Shown here: in pieces, positions 52,749-61,242 of the stretch | Layout of the letters: every line of letters begins with the position of its first letter | Numbering within the stretch: the first letter of the stretch is position 1 | DNA from: Natronococcus sp. CG52 | Lineage (GTDB): Archaea; Halobacteriota; Halobacteria; Halobacteriales; Natrialbaceae | DNA length: 64,000 nucleotides | Direction: 5' to 3' | Assembly (NCBI RefSeq): GCF_023913515.1 | Contig: NZ_CP099391.1 | Location: forward strand, 992,001-1,056,000 | Notes under the pieces: generated by a model | What the model was told of the DNA's origin: nothing | What the model saw: only the letters and a program-made list of their open reading frames with translations | Databases searched by the model: none | Position numbers and translations under genes: made by a program

Positions 52749-53486
52749 ATGACCGATGAGACTTCAGACCGCGTCCTCGTTGCGGGCGCAAGCGGCGACA
52801 CGGGGACCGAACTGTTAGCCGTGTTGCGACCGACGGATCTTCTCGTTCGCGCGGCGACGCGGTCCTACGCGAACGTCGAACAACTCGAGCGGCTCGGCGC
52901 CGACGAGGTCGTCGTGGCCGACTTCTTCGAACCGGCCGACGCGGTCACGGCCGTCGAGGACTGTGATATCGTCTACTGCGCGCTCGGGACGCCGCCGAGC
53001 TACCGCCACACCCTCGGTGGAAAGCTGGTCGACCGAACCGGCGTCAGCAACCTGCTGACGGCGGCGGTGAGCGAGGATATTGCTCACTTCGTCCACCTGA
53101 GCGCGATCGGCGTCGGAAGCTCTAAGGCCGGTCTTCCGCTCCCGGCCAGACTGCTCATCCGGGGATCGTTGCGGGCCAAGCGGGACGCCGAGACCGCGAT
53201 CCGTCGGTCGGGGATCGACTACACGATCCTCAGACCCGGCAAACTCACGAACGAACCGCCGAACGGCGGGGTCGTCGTCGGCGAGGGTGGCAAATCCGTC
53301 TCGGGGTCGATTTCTCGAGCCGACGCGGCGCGGGTTATGGCTGCGGCCCCGTTCACGCCGGACGCACGCAACCACACGTTCGAGATCGTGAACCGCGGCG
53401 GGCTCTCCGGATCGCCGAAGCGGACGGTCGACGTCGACTGGGCGTTCGATCGAATCAACGCCGATCCGGACCGGATGCGTCTGTAG
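52749..53486 (+). CDS. NAD(P)-binding, NmrA/SDR-like protein
   Basis: The 245-residue Rossmann protein has VLVAGASGDTGTELLAVLRP at the N-terminus (atypical SDR GxSGxTG pattern), NVEQLERLGADEVVVADFFE, DIVYCALGTPPSY, then VHLSAIGVGSSKAGLPLPAR, KRDAETAIRRSGIDYTILRP and a C-terminal substrate lobe ending IVNRGGLSGS. This is the NAD(P)H-binding epimerase/NmrA group; the catalytic YxxxK is absent, so it may sense redox state rather than catalyse. The ATG at 52749 is chosen over 52713 because GASGDTG homology begins after it. Confidence 0.88.
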   Translation: MTDETSDRVLVAGASGDTGTELLAVLRPTDLLVRAATRSYANVEQLERLGADEVVVADFFEPADAVTAVEDCDIVYCALGTPPSYRHTLGGKLVDRTGVSNLLTAAVSEDIAHFVHLSAIGVGSSKAGLPLPARLLIRGSLRAKRDAETAIRRSGIDYTILRPGKLTNEPPNGGVVVGEGGKSVSGSISRADAARVMAAAPFTPDARNHTFEIVNRGGLSGSPKRTVDVDWAFDRINADPDRMRL

Positions 53487-53532
53487 GCTCGCACCCGGAA
53501 TCCTTAATGGATCGTCCGGCAAAAATTACGTC

Positions 53533-55233
53533 ATGTACGACGATGAGGATCTCGAGTCCATTCGCCAGGCAACCGAGAAGTGGGAGGACGAGACGCTCGA
53601 GCCGACGCTAGACGCACACGGCGAACGCCAGGACCGGTTCGCGACCGTTTCGAACCTCGAGGTGGACCGGCTCTACACGCCCGAGGACGTCGCCGATCTG
53701 GACTACCTCGAGGATCTCGGCTTCCCGGGCGAGGAGCCCTACACTCGCGGCCCGTATCCGACGATGTATCGCGGGCGCACGTGGACGATGCGCCAGTTCG
53801 CCGGCTTCGGAACGGCCGAAGAAACCAACGAGCGGTTTCACTACCTGATCGACCAGGGCCAGACCGGGCTCTCGACGGCGTTCGACATGCCGACGCTGAT
53901 GGGGCTGGACTCGGACGATCCGATGAGCGAGGGCGAGATCGGGAAGGAGGGCGTCGCGGTCGACACCCTCCGGGACATGGAGATCCTCTTCGACGGGATC
54001 GACCTCGAGAAGATCTCGACGAGTTTCACGATCAACCCCTCCGCGCCGGTGATCTACGCGATGTACATCGCGCTGGCCGACCAGCAGGGCGTCTCGCGAG
54101 AGAACGTCCGTGGAACCCTCCAGAACGACATGTTCAAGGAGTTCATCGCGCAGAAGGAGTGGGTGATCCCGCCCGAGCCCTCCCTGGATCTGGTGACCGA
54201 CACGATCGAGTTCTCGACCGAGCAGACGCCGAAGTTCCACCCGGTCTCGATCTCGGGCTATCACATCCGCGAAGCGGGGTCGACGGCCGTCCAGGAACTC
54301 GCCTTCACGCTCGCCGACGGCTTCGGCTACGTCGAGGACGCGATCGAGCGCGGTCTCGACGTCGACGAGTTCGCGCCTCGGCTCTCCTTTTTCTTCAACT
54401 GCCACAACTCCTTTTTCGAGGAGATCGCGAAGTACCGCGCGGCGCGACGAATCTACGCCCGCGTGATGGACGAGTGGTACGACGCCGAGAAGGCCGAATC
54501 CAAACGGCTCAAGTTCCACACCCAGACGGCGGGCCAGTCGCTGACGGCCCAGCAGCCGCTGAACAACGTCGCTCGCGTGACGATCCAGGCCCTGGCCGGC
54601 GTTCTCGGGGGCACGCAGTCGCTGCACACCAACAGCTTCGACGAGGCGCTCGCGCTGCCGGGCGAGAAGGCCGTTCGCGTCGCGCTGCGAACCCAGCAGA
54701 TCATCGCCGATGAGTCAGGTGCCGCGGACATCGTCGATCCGCTGGGCGGGAGCTTCGCCGTCGAATCCCTCACCAACGAGACCGAGGAGCGCGCGATGCG
54801 CTACATCGAGGAGATCCGCGACAAGGGCGACGGCTCGGTTCGCGACGGGATCCTCCAGGGGATCGAGGAGGGCTACTTCCTTCGGGAGATTCAGGAGGCC
54901 TCCTACGAGTACCAGGAACGGGTCGAACGCGGCGAAGAGGTCGTCGTCGGCGTCAACGAGTACACGATCGAGGAGGACACCAGCCCCGACATCCTCCAGG
55001 TCGACGAGACCACGACCGAGCGACAGCTCGGGCGCCTCGAGGACGTCAAGGCCGAACGCGACGACGCCGAGGTCGCGGCGACGCTCGAGGAACTCCAGGA
55101 GGCCGTCGACCGCGGCGAGAACACGATGCCGTACATCATCGACGCGGTGAAGGCCTACGCGACGATGGGCGAGATCATGCAGGTGTTCGAAGCCGAACAC
55201 GGCGCCTACAGCGAACAGATCGGACTCGCCTGA
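53533..55233 (+). CDS. mcmA1: Methylmalonyl-CoA mutase, large (substrate-binding) subunit
   Basis: The 566-residue barrel subunit rearranges methylmalonyl-CoA to succinyl-CoA with adenosylcobalamin. Blocks: PYTRGPYPTMYRGRTWTMRQ, GLSTAFDMPTLMGLDSDDP, ISTSFTINPSAPVIYAMYIA, PVSISGYHIREAGSTAVQEL, HTQTAGQSLTAQQPLNNVAR and GGTQSLHTNSFDEALALPGE. The C-terminal B12-binding domain is missing, as usual in archaea where it is a separate small subunit, not seen in this window. A TATA-like CCTTAATGG lies about 30 bases upstream. Confidence 0.95.
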   Translation: MYDDEDLESIRQATEKWEDETLEPTLDAHGERQDRFATVSNLEVDRLYTPEDVADLDYLEDLGFPGEEPYTRGPYPTMYRGRTWTMRQFAGFGTAEETNERFHYLIDQGQTGLSTAFDMPTLMGLDSDDPMSEGEIGKEGVAVDTLRDMEILFDGIDLEKISTSFTINPSAPVIYAMYIALADQQGVSRENVRGTLQNDMFKEFIAQKEWVIPPEPSLDLVTDTIEFSTEQTPKFHPVSISGYHIREAGSTAVQELAFTLADGFGYVEDAIERGLDVDEFAPRLSFFFNCHNSFFEEIAKYRAARRIYARVMDEWYDAEKAESKRLKFHTQTAGQSLTAQQPLNNVARVTIQALAGVLGGTQSLHTNSFDEALALPGEKAVRVALRTQQIIADESGAADIVDPLGGSFAVESLTNETEERAMRYIEEIRDKGDGSVRDGILQGIEEGYFLREIQEASYEYQERVERGEEVVVGVNEYTIEEDTSPDILQVDETTTERQLGRLEDVKAERDDAEVAATLEELQEAVDRGENTMPYIIDAVKAYATMGEIMQVFEAEHGAYSEQIGLA

Positions 55234-55310
55234 GACGCCGGCCCGTCTGACCGACGCGGAGCGCCTCGAGGGGAAGCGAGGACGTGCCGATTACGCGGGC
55301 GAGGTCCGGA

Positions 55311-55766
55311 CTACAGGGATTTCTTCATACAGGCGGCCGTCGCGGGGCAGAGCTCCTCGAACTCGGTGGTTTGCCGGATAGCGGCGGGAGCGTCGGTCCG
55401 TTTGATCGCCGCGTATCCGTGGGTAGCGAAGAACTCGGGAGCGGTCGTCGTGAGCAGGTAAAGCGTCTCGACGCCGCCGGCTCGAGCTTCCGCCTCCAGC
55501 GCGTCACACATCGTCGCTCCGAATCCCTTCCCCCGTTCCGATCGTTCGACGACGACCGATCGGAGGAGCCCGTCGGTTCCGTAAATTTCGACACCCCCGA
55601 TACCGACCCGGTCGTCGTCGCCGTCGTACCCGACGTAGAACCGCTCGGGCTTCGTCCGCACGTCCGCCGACGGTAAGCCGTTCTCCTCCAGCAGGGTTTC
55701 AACGTAAGAGAGCGCGGTATCGTCGGCTCGCTGGAGCGTGAGGGGCGATCCGCTCATGTTCTCCAC
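55311..55766 (-). CDS. GNAT acetyltransferase, ArsN2-like
   Basis: The 151-residue GNAT-fold protein (acetyl-CoA dependent N-acetyltransferase) has the motif A pattern LRSVVVERSERGKGFGATMC (R/Q-x-x-G-x-G/A) and ends with the arsenic-resistance ArsN2 signature TTEFEELCPATAACMKKSL, Cys pair included. ArsN2 proteins acetylate organoarsenicals in families where tested. The start may be the second Met (MSGSPL at 55757). No arsenic genes are adjacent. Confidence 0.88.
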   Translation of the reverse strand: MENMSGSPLTLQRADDTALSYVETLLEENGLPSADVRTKPERFYVGYDGDDDRVGIGGVEIYGTDGLLRSVVVERSERGKGFGATMCDALEAEARAGGVETLYLLTTTAPEFFATHGYAAIKRTDAPAAIRQTTEFEELCPATAACMKKSL

Positions 55767-55822
55767 GACGATTCGCCGCGGCTAATACCTTCTCCCGGGG
55801 CGTGTACGAGATCCGTGCCGGT

Positions 55823-56110
55823 TCACTCGAGCGCGTGCTCGTCGAACCGGGACACGCCCCTCACGACGAACAGAAGGGTCGCCAGAAAGGTGCCGACGGA
55901 CACGCCGCCGTAGAGGGCGAAGGTCGCCGGCGAGACGACGAACGTGATTCCGAGGACGGTAACCTCTTCGAGGCCGCTCTGGACGGGAAGCGCGTAGCCG
56001 AGGAGCGCCCCGAAGACGGCCGTCGCGAGGACGAGCGCGAGGCCGAGGGTGAGCACGATGCGCCGCCCCTCGAGCGTTCGACCGGCGTTTCGGTCGGCGT
56101 CGGTCGTCAC
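55823..56110 (-). CDS. Small membrane protein, DUF7520-like
   Basis: The 95-residue protein has a charged N-terminus, two membrane helices (VLTLGLALVLATAVFGALLG at about 19-38, and LYGGVSVGTFLATLLFVVRG at about 66-85) and a short acidic end. As I recall, this family often lies next to ba3-type oxidase genes in haloarchaea. It is divergent from the 28-residue peptide gene. Function unknown. Confidence 0.65.
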   Translation of the reverse strand: MTTDADRNAGRTLEGRRIVLTLGLALVLATAVFGALLGYALPVQSGLEEVTVLGITFVVSPATFALYGGVSVGTFLATLLFVVRGVSRFDEHALE

Positions 56111-56168
56111 GGTCGACGGTTCGCCGACGTGCTATAGACTTTTGTCGGTTTCTCGCGTCTACTCGGGT

Positions 56169-56255
56169 ATGGAGGAAAAGGAACTGTTCGGCATGCTGCT
56201 CGTCGGGATCGCCCTCATGATGGCGCTGGCCGGATTTGTCCTCATCGTCAACTGA
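56169..56255 (+). CDS. 28-residue single-helix membrane peptide
   Basis: The ORF MEEKELFGMLLVGIALMMAL then AGFVLIVN is a complete reading frame with a short charged N-terminus and one 22-residue membrane helix. A TATA-like TATAGAC lies about 30 bases upstream (56134). Such tiny single-helix proteins include small subunits of ba3-type oxidases (subunit IIa). Its placement beside a DUF7520-like gene agrees with that, but no oxidase gene is visible. It is too short for most gene finders. Confidence 0.55.
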   Translation: MEEKELFGMLLVGIALMMALAGFVLIVN

Positions 56256-56342
56256 TACTGTCGACCGGAAGCCGTTTTCGAGACAACCGCAAGACGGTTC
56301 GCGGTTGTCCCGGTAACCCGTTGCGGCCGACAGTGTGTGGCG

Positions 56343-56594
56343 TCACTGCGACTCCGGCGTCTCGCCCCGCGTGTGCTCGTCGCCCTCGATTACGCGCGCC
56401 GCGATGTAGGTCGCGAGCGTGAGTCCCCCGGCCATCGACAGCAGGATGGCGAACTGGATTCCCGATCGGAGGGGGTCGAATCCCCACGGGTTGAACGCGG
56501 CGAAGATCGCGACGAAGAAGAGCAGTATCGCTAACGGGATCAGGTTGACTGCGAGGTCGAGCGCGACTTCGGCGTCGAATGCGCTTCTGCTCAT
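56343..56594 (-). CDS. DUF6684-type small membrane protein
   Basis: The 83-residue protein has two helices (LDLAVNLIPLAILLFFVAIF at about 12-31, and IQFAILLSMAGGLTLATYIA at about 46-65) joined by the loop AAFNPWGFDPLRSG, the most conserved-looking piece. It overlaps the upstream DUF7541-like gene by 4 bases (ATGA). In haloarchaea this pair is typically found with heme-copper oxidase genes (from memory), hence a role in oxidase assembly or as accessory subunits. Confidence 0.75.
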   Translation of the reverse strand: MSRSAFDAEVALDLAVNLIPLAILLFFVAIFAAFNPWGFDPLRSGIQFAILLSMAGGLTLATYIAARVIEGDEHTRGETPESQ

Positions 56595-56992
56595 GGTTGA
56601 TCCGTGTGTCGGGCGTTTCGGTACCGCAAGACGATCGCGCCGACGATCGTGACGCCGCCGGCGACGGCGATCGCGACGCCGCGGGTTACGAGGCCGAACA
56701 GTTGCTCGCTGCCGGCGACGGTCACGAGTTCGGTTCCAACGGCGTACAGCAGCGAACCCAGCGCGACGAAGACGAGCCCCAGACCGATCGCGAGCGGCCA
56801 CGGACTCGAGACGTGTCCCGATTCGGCGACGAAGCCGGTGACGCTCGCCACGAAGAGCACGATTCCGACGACTGCAATCGGAAAGAGATCGACGAACACC
56901 CCGAGCTCGGAGAGAACGAGTCCGACGGCGACGAGGACGGGCCAGGGACTCGAGGTGGTCGCCCCGTCGGTAGCCGCCGAGTGGTCGGCCAT
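56591..56992 (-). CDS. DUF7541-type membrane protein
   Basis: The 133-residue protein has about four hydrophobic helices: SSPWPVLVAVGLVLSELGVF, LFPIAVVGIVLFVASVTGFV, SSPWPLAIGLGLVFVALGSL and VTRGVAIAVAGGVTIVGAIV. The first and third helices both follow SSPWP, an internal duplication of a two-helix unit. Translationally coupled to the DUF6684-like gene; see there for the probable oxidase link. No oxidase catalytic subunit is in the window. Confidence 0.75.
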   Translation of the reverse strand: MADHSAATDGATTSSPWPVLVAVGLVLSELGVFVDLFPIAVVGIVLFVASVTGFVAESGHVSSPWPLAIGLGLVFVALGSLLYAVGTELVTVAGSEQLFGLVTRGVAIAVAGGVTIVGAIVLRYRNARHTDQP

Positions 56993-57179
56993 ACCGGGCC
57001 TACGATCTCCAGGATGTAGTACCTAATCCTACTCGTCTGACAGAACGACAGTCGTAGAGTTGGATCAGTCACTCTCCGAACGCACGAGGTCCCTGTAACC
57101 GTTAGTAACAGCCGCTCGGTCTCGAGACTAATTCGGGGTGGATTATCCGTCGCGTGCAGCGTGTACACTGCGCGGAACT

Positions 57180-57186
57180 GTTATAC
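57180..57186 (+). promoter_or_regulatory. TATA-like box before a small two-helix protein gene
   Basis: TTATACT lies 23-29 bases upstream of a GTG at 57209. This spacing supports a leaderless transcript beginning with GTG for the small protein that follows. A second TATA-like stretch (TATATTG) lies inside at 57190. Confidence 0.45.
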
Positions 57187-57208
57187 TCGTATATTGGTCA
57201 CACTGACT

Positions 57209-57406
57209 GTGGTCTCGAGAGAGAATCGTGTGATCTCGATTGCAATCTTCGTACTCGTCCCCCTCTCACTTCTCGTGTTGAACAGACTCGGGCGGCGGTA
57301 CGACCTTCCGCTGTGGGCGGGTTCAGCAGTTCTTCTCAGTACCGGTGTACTCCTTCCGCAATTGTCTCTCCGGCAGACGGCCCGAAATGTGAGCCACACC
57401 GAGTGA
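57209..57406 (+). CDS. Putative 65-residue two-helix membrane protein
   Basis: From GTG at 57209 the frame reads VVSRENRVISIAIFVLVPLS then LLVLNRLGRR, a loop, and a second helix LPLWAGSAVLLSTGVLLPQL. The two hydrophobic segments and the TATA-like box at proper distance suggest a real gene. The third-position GC bias is weaker than in its neighbours. No family recognised. An ATG at 57161 in frame would add 16 residues (MYTARNCYTRILVTLT). Confidence 0.5.
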   Translation: MVSRENRVISIAIFVLVPLSLLVLNRLGRRYDLPLWAGSAVLLSTGVLLPQLSLRQTARNVSHTE

Positions 57407-57482
57407 TAGCTGAACTTCCGCTATCACGTTCTCTCCGCTCTGTGAAGGGGCGTTAGGTCCGGTGAAGCCTACTCGACTTCTG

Positions 57483-58547
57483 TCAGACGTCCCGGTCGAT
57501 GACGAACTCCGTGAACTCGTCGAGTTTGCGCGTGGTCTCCGGATCGAAGTCGAGGCCGTCGATCTCTCCCCGGGCCTCGGCGGCCAGTTCGAGCGCGCGT
57601 TCGCGGGCGTAGTCGATGCTGTCGGCCTCCTCGAGGATCGAGAGCGCCTCCAGGATCTCCTCGTCGGTGTTCTCGTCGTCCTCGAGGATCTCCTGGAGTC
57701 GGTGGGACGTCTCCGGGTCGGTCTCGTCGATGGCGTGGATCACGAGTAGCGTCTTCTTTCCCTCGCGGACGTCGTTACCGAACTCCTTGCCGAACTCGCC
57801 GGCGCGGCCGAGCGAATTCTCGACGTCCAGGATGTCGTCGCCGATCTGGAAGGCGACCGCGGTCAGTTCGGCGTAGCTGGCGACGGCCTCCTCGACGTCT
57901 GCCGGCTGGTCGGTGATGATCGCCGCCAGTCGCGCGACGATCCGTCCCAGACAGCCGGTCTTGCACGCGCACATCTCGAGGTACTGCTCGGGCGTGACCC
58001 GAACCTCGCGTTCGTTGTGCCAGCAGATGTCCATCCCCTGGCCGAGGTGGGTCCGGTTGAGTTCGTCCATCAGCATCTCGTAGGCGGCCAGCCGTCGGTC
58101 CGCCGGGAGATCGGCGTGGTCCCGGGTCAGGATCTTCAGCGGCAGGAAGTACATCGCGTTGCCGGCGTTCAGCGCGACGTCCTCGTCGAAGACGTGGTGC
58201 AGCGCCGGCCCCCCGCGGCGCATCGAGGCTTCGTCCTCGACGTCGTCGACGATGATCGTCCCGTTGTGCAGAATCTCCGGAATACAGGCGTACTGCAGGT
58301 AGTCGGCCGGCTCCTCTCCGAAGGCGTCGACGAAGACCAGAAAGAGTACCGCGCGCCAGCGTTTCCCGCCCCTGTCGAGCAGTTCCCAGAGGGGGTCCGC
58401 CAGCGCTCGCTGGATCCCCGCCGAGTCGTACTCGTAGGTCGGCTCGCCGAAGAACCCCTCGAGGTAGTCGGGGTCGACCTCGCGCGGAACGAGATCGGCG
58501 ATCGCCTCGTCGATAGCCGGCCGCCACTCGGCAAGCGTCTCCCGCAT
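57483..58547 (-). CDS. Polyprenyl (geranylgeranyl/farnesyl) diphosphate synthase
   Basis: The 354-residue trans-prenyltransferase elongates allylic diphosphates with isopentenyl diphosphate, supplying archaeal lipids. First Asp-rich motif: TIIVDDVEDEASMRRGGPAL (DDxxD with downstream RRG). Second: FQIGDDILDVENSLG. Substrate Lys/Arg region GGKRWRAVLFLV and EGKKTLLVIHA are normal. Chain length (C15/C20) cannot be fixed from sequence. About 30 residues longer than bacterial homologues due to C-terminal acidic helices. Confidence 0.93.
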   Translation of the reverse strand: MRETLAEWRPAIDEAIADLVPREVDPDYLEGFFGEPTYEYDSAGIQRALADPLWELLDRGGKRWRAVLFLVFVDAFGEEPADYLQYACIPEILHNGTIIVDDVEDEASMRRGGPALHHVFDEDVALNAGNAMYFLPLKILTRDHADLPADRRLAAYEMLMDELNRTHLGQGMDICWHNEREVRVTPEQYLEMCACKTGCLGRIVARLAAIITDQPADVEEAVASYAELTAVAFQIGDDILDVENSLGRAGEFGKEFGNDVREGKKTLLVIHAIDETDPETSHRLQEILEDDENTDEEILEALSILEEADSIDYARERALELAAEARGEIDGLDFDPETTRKLDEFTEFVIDRDV

Positions 58548-58705
58548 ACCACCCTCGAGTGGGAGCGGGGTAAAAAAGATTCAGTTATTCCTGTCTCTTC
58601 CGGGATCGCGAACCTCGCCCGATCGCTCGCCCCTTTCGCGCGGAACCGGGGCCGGGCGTCGACGAAGCCGATACTGTTACCCGACGGTAGATCCACGGTT
58701 CGCGC

Positions 58706-60016
58706 ATGTCCACGTGGATCGGTGAACTGTTCACCAGTACCGTCGGCTGGAATCACCTCGAGGGCCTGGTCGATATCGGCGACCGCATGGCCGGCAGCGA
58801 GGGCGAGCGCGAAGCTGCGGAGCTAACCCGCGACGCGCTCGAGGACGCCGGCGCCCGGAACGCCCGACTCGAGTCGTTCGACGTCCAGGGCTGGAGCCGC
58901 GGCGATAGCTCGATTCTCGCCGGCGAAACCAGCCAGGACTGCATCGCGCTGCCCCGAAGTCCCGCCGACCGCGTCGAGGCGCCGCTGATCGACCTCGGCT
59001 ACGGCCTGCCGGAGGAGTTCGAGGAGACCGACGTCGAGGGCGCGGTCGTCATGGTCCGCAGCGACATTCCGAACTACTACGATCGGTACGTCCACCGCCG
59101 GGAGAAGTACTACCACGCCGTCGACAACGGCGCCGTCGGCTTCGTCTACCGCAACCACGTCGAGGGCTGTCTGTCGCCGACCGGCAGCGTCGGAACTGAG
59201 GCGGACCCGATCGGTGACATTCCGGCCGTCGGCGTCTCGAGCGAGGTCGGGGCGCGCCTGGCCCGCCGGTTCGACGGCGAGGACGTCACGGTCTCGGTCG
59301 ACGCCGACGTCCACCCGGCCGAGAGCCAGAACGTCCACGCCGAACTCGGGCCCGACACCGACGAGCGCGTGCTCGTGACGAGCCACGTCGACGCCCACGA
59401 CATCGCAGAGGGCGCCCTCGACAACGGCGCGGGCACCGCGATGGTCGTCGAACTCGCGAACGCCCTCGCCGGCCGCGAGGACGACCTCGAGACGCGCGTC
59501 GAGTTCGTCGCCTACGGCGCCGAGGAGGTCGGGCTGGTCGGTTCGAACTATCACGCCGACGAGACCGATCACGACTCGATCGAGGCGATCGTCAACAACG
59601 ACGGCGTCGTCCGGGGTCGAACGCTCGAGTTCACCACGCACGGGTTCGACGACCTCGAGGACGCCGCCGACGAGGTCGCGGATCGGTACGGCCACCCGAT
59701 CGAAACCGTCCCCCGGCTCGGCCCGCACAGCGACCACTGGCCGTTCGTCCAGTGGGGCGTGCCGGGCTATCACGTCATGTCGACCTCCGACGAGGTCGGC
59801 CGCGGCTGGGGCCACACCGTCGCCGACACGCTCGACAAACTCGAGCAGCGCGACCTCCGCGAGCAGGCGATCCTCCTGACGGATCTCGTCGTCACGCTCG
59901 CGAGCCAGGAGACCGCTATCGAACGCCGCTCGCCCGAGGAGATCGTCGACGACCTCGAGGCCCAGGACCTCGCCGAGGGGATGCGGATCACCGGCGACTG
60001 GCCGTACGATACCTGA
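58706..60016 (+). CDS. M28 family zinc aminopeptidase-like protein
   Basis: The 436-residue protein has the M28 dinuclear zinc site. His in LVTSHVDAHD, Asp in GALDNGAGTAM, catalytic Glu pair in AYGAEEVGLVGS, Asp in IVNNDGVVRG and His in GRGWGHTVADT near the C-terminus. A PA-like insertion (about 90-175) carries VHRREKYYHAVDNGAVGFVY. There is no signal peptide, so it is probably cytoplasmic. Divergent from the polyprenyl synthase gene. Substrate unknown, presumably peptides. Confidence 0.93.
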   Translation: MSTWIGELFTSTVGWNHLEGLVDIGDRMAGSEGEREAAELTRDALEDAGARNARLESFDVQGWSRGDSSILAGETSQDCIALPRSPADRVEAPLIDLGYGLPEEFEETDVEGAVVMVRSDIPNYYDRYVHRREKYYHAVDNGAVGFVYRNHVEGCLSPTGSVGTEADPIGDIPAVGVSSEVGARLARRFDGEDVTVSVDADVHPAESQNVHAELGPDTDERVLVTSHVDAHDIAEGALDNGAGTAMVVELANALAGREDDLETRVEFVAYGAEEVGLVGSNYHADETDHDSIEAIVNNDGVVRGRTLEFTTHGFDDLEDAADEVADRYGHPIETVPRLGPHSDHWPFVQWGVPGYHVMSTSDEVGRGWGHTVADTLDKLEQRDLREQAILLTDLVVTLASQETAIERRSPEEIVDDLEAQDLAEGMRITGDWPYDT

Positions 60017-60071
60017 CGCCCCGCTCGCGAACAACCGTATCCTTTTGGACCGGCCGCGTGAACTGGCGAGC

Positions 60072-60860
60072 ATGGATGCCGCGTGGAGTCCGGGTGACGA
60101 CGGAGCTGTCGTCGGCGTCGTCGATCGCGAAACGGCGGCCAGCGAGACGCTCGCTGGCGCCGTCGACTCCCTCGAGGCCGGCCTCTCGGACGCCGACGCG
60201 ACGACCGTCAGCGGCTCGCTCGAGGGCGTCCTCGCCGCGGAGCCGTCGCTGCTGGTCGTAGCCGGCGAAGCGGCGCTGTCGGACGTCGCACGGAACGGAA
60301 CGGGAACGCCGGTCCTTCCCGTCGGCGACGTCGATGGACTCGAGTCGGTCCCCGTCGATCGACTTCCGGAGGCGCTCGAGGTCGCGCTCGCGGGAGACGC
60401 GCGGACGCGGGCCCGCCCCGTTCTCGGCGTCGAACTCGAGGGAGCGACGTACCGCGCCCTGTTCGACGCGACGCTGGTGACGGACGAACCTGCTCGAATC
60501 TCGGAGTACAGCGTCCGCAGCGGCGGCGATCCCGTCGACTCGTTTCGCGCGGACGGCGTCGTCGTCGCGACGCCCGCCGGAACGGAGGGCTACGCCAGTG
60601 CCGTCAACGCACCCTCGCTCTCGGCGTCAGTCGACGCCGTCGCCGTCGCCCCGATCGGGCCGTTCGCCACCCGAACGCAGCGGTGGGTACTCCCCGACGA
60701 CGCGGTCGAACTCGCGGTCGAACGCGACGAGGGGGCGGTGACGCTCGTCGTCGACGGCCGATCGGTCGGAACGGCTCCGGTGGGTTCGCCGGTCGGTATC
60801 GGCGTCGACGGAACGCTCGAGACGCTGGTCGCTCCGACGGCGTCGCTCGAGGAGCGGTGA
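60072..60860 (+). CDS. NAD kinase-like protein lacking the GGDGT motif
   Basis: The 262-residue protein has the C-terminal beta-sandwich of NAD kinases: VVATPAGTEGYASAVNAPSL (family: ATPTGSTAY..S.GGP) and AVAPIGPFATRTQRWVLPDD, then VDGRSVGTAPVG. The N-terminal domain should hold GGDGT; at that place it reads LLVVAGEAALSDVARNGTG, so the conserved Asp and Gly residues are gone. It is probably not an active kinase, or uses another mechanism. The ATG at 60072 is used because the in-frame ATG at 60045 adds only nine residues with no family match. Genes of this type seem to coexist with a normal NAD kinase elsewhere. Confidence 0.85.
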   Translation: MDAAWSPGDDGAVVGVVDRETAASETLAGAVDSLEAGLSDADATTVSGSLEGVLAAEPSLLVVAGEAALSDVARNGTGTPVLPVGDVDGLESVPVDRLPEALEVALAGDARTRARPVLGVELEGATYRALFDATLVTDEPARISEYSVRSGGDPVDSFRADGVVVATPAGTEGYASAVNAPSLSASVDAVAVAPIGPFATRTQRWVLPDDAVELAVERDEGAVTLVVDGRSVGTAPVGSPVGIGVDGTLETLVAPTASLEER

Positions 60861-60996
60861 CCACCGTGCTGTGACCTGCGTACGCGGACCTCAGAACTGA
60901 TTCTCGAGCGGAGTGAACGGCAAAAAACGGAGTCTGACCGGATTCCAGCCGGGTGAACGGGAGAGAGATGGTCGCTTCGGGCGTCGAACGAACTCG

Positions 60997-61242
60997 TTAG
61001 CCGTTGAACGGCTCTTCGTCCCGGTGATTATCCGGATTGACGTGCTCTCGAGCGTCGTCCTCCCGGTCGTCGGATTTGTGTTCGATGTCCTGTCGTCGCT
61101 GCTCCTCGTCCTGCCGCTCGCGGGCCTCTTTTTCCTCCTCCGTCAACTCCTGTTCTTCCTCGTCGGCGTCCGTGTCCTCGTGTGTCAGTTCGACGTCCCG
61201 ACCGTGCTCGTCCTTTCCGGTCTCGTCGCTGTTGTCGGACAT
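60997..61242 (-). CDS. Highly charged small protein, haloarchaeal type
   Basis: The 81-residue protein is almost wholly Glu, Asp, Arg, Lys, Gln and His, with the helical stretch EEEQELTEEEKEARERQDEE in its centre and no hydrophobic core. It reads as a charged helix or disordered acidic protein, typical of halophiles. Unusually it also has several Arg (RQDEEQRRQD). Function unknown. Its stop lies 137 bases from the NAD-kinase-like gene, convergent. Confidence 0.6.
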   Translation of the reverse strand: MSDNSDETGKDEHGRDVELTHEDTDADEEEQELTEEEKEARERQDEEQRRQDIEHKSDDREDDAREHVNPDNHRDEEPFNG

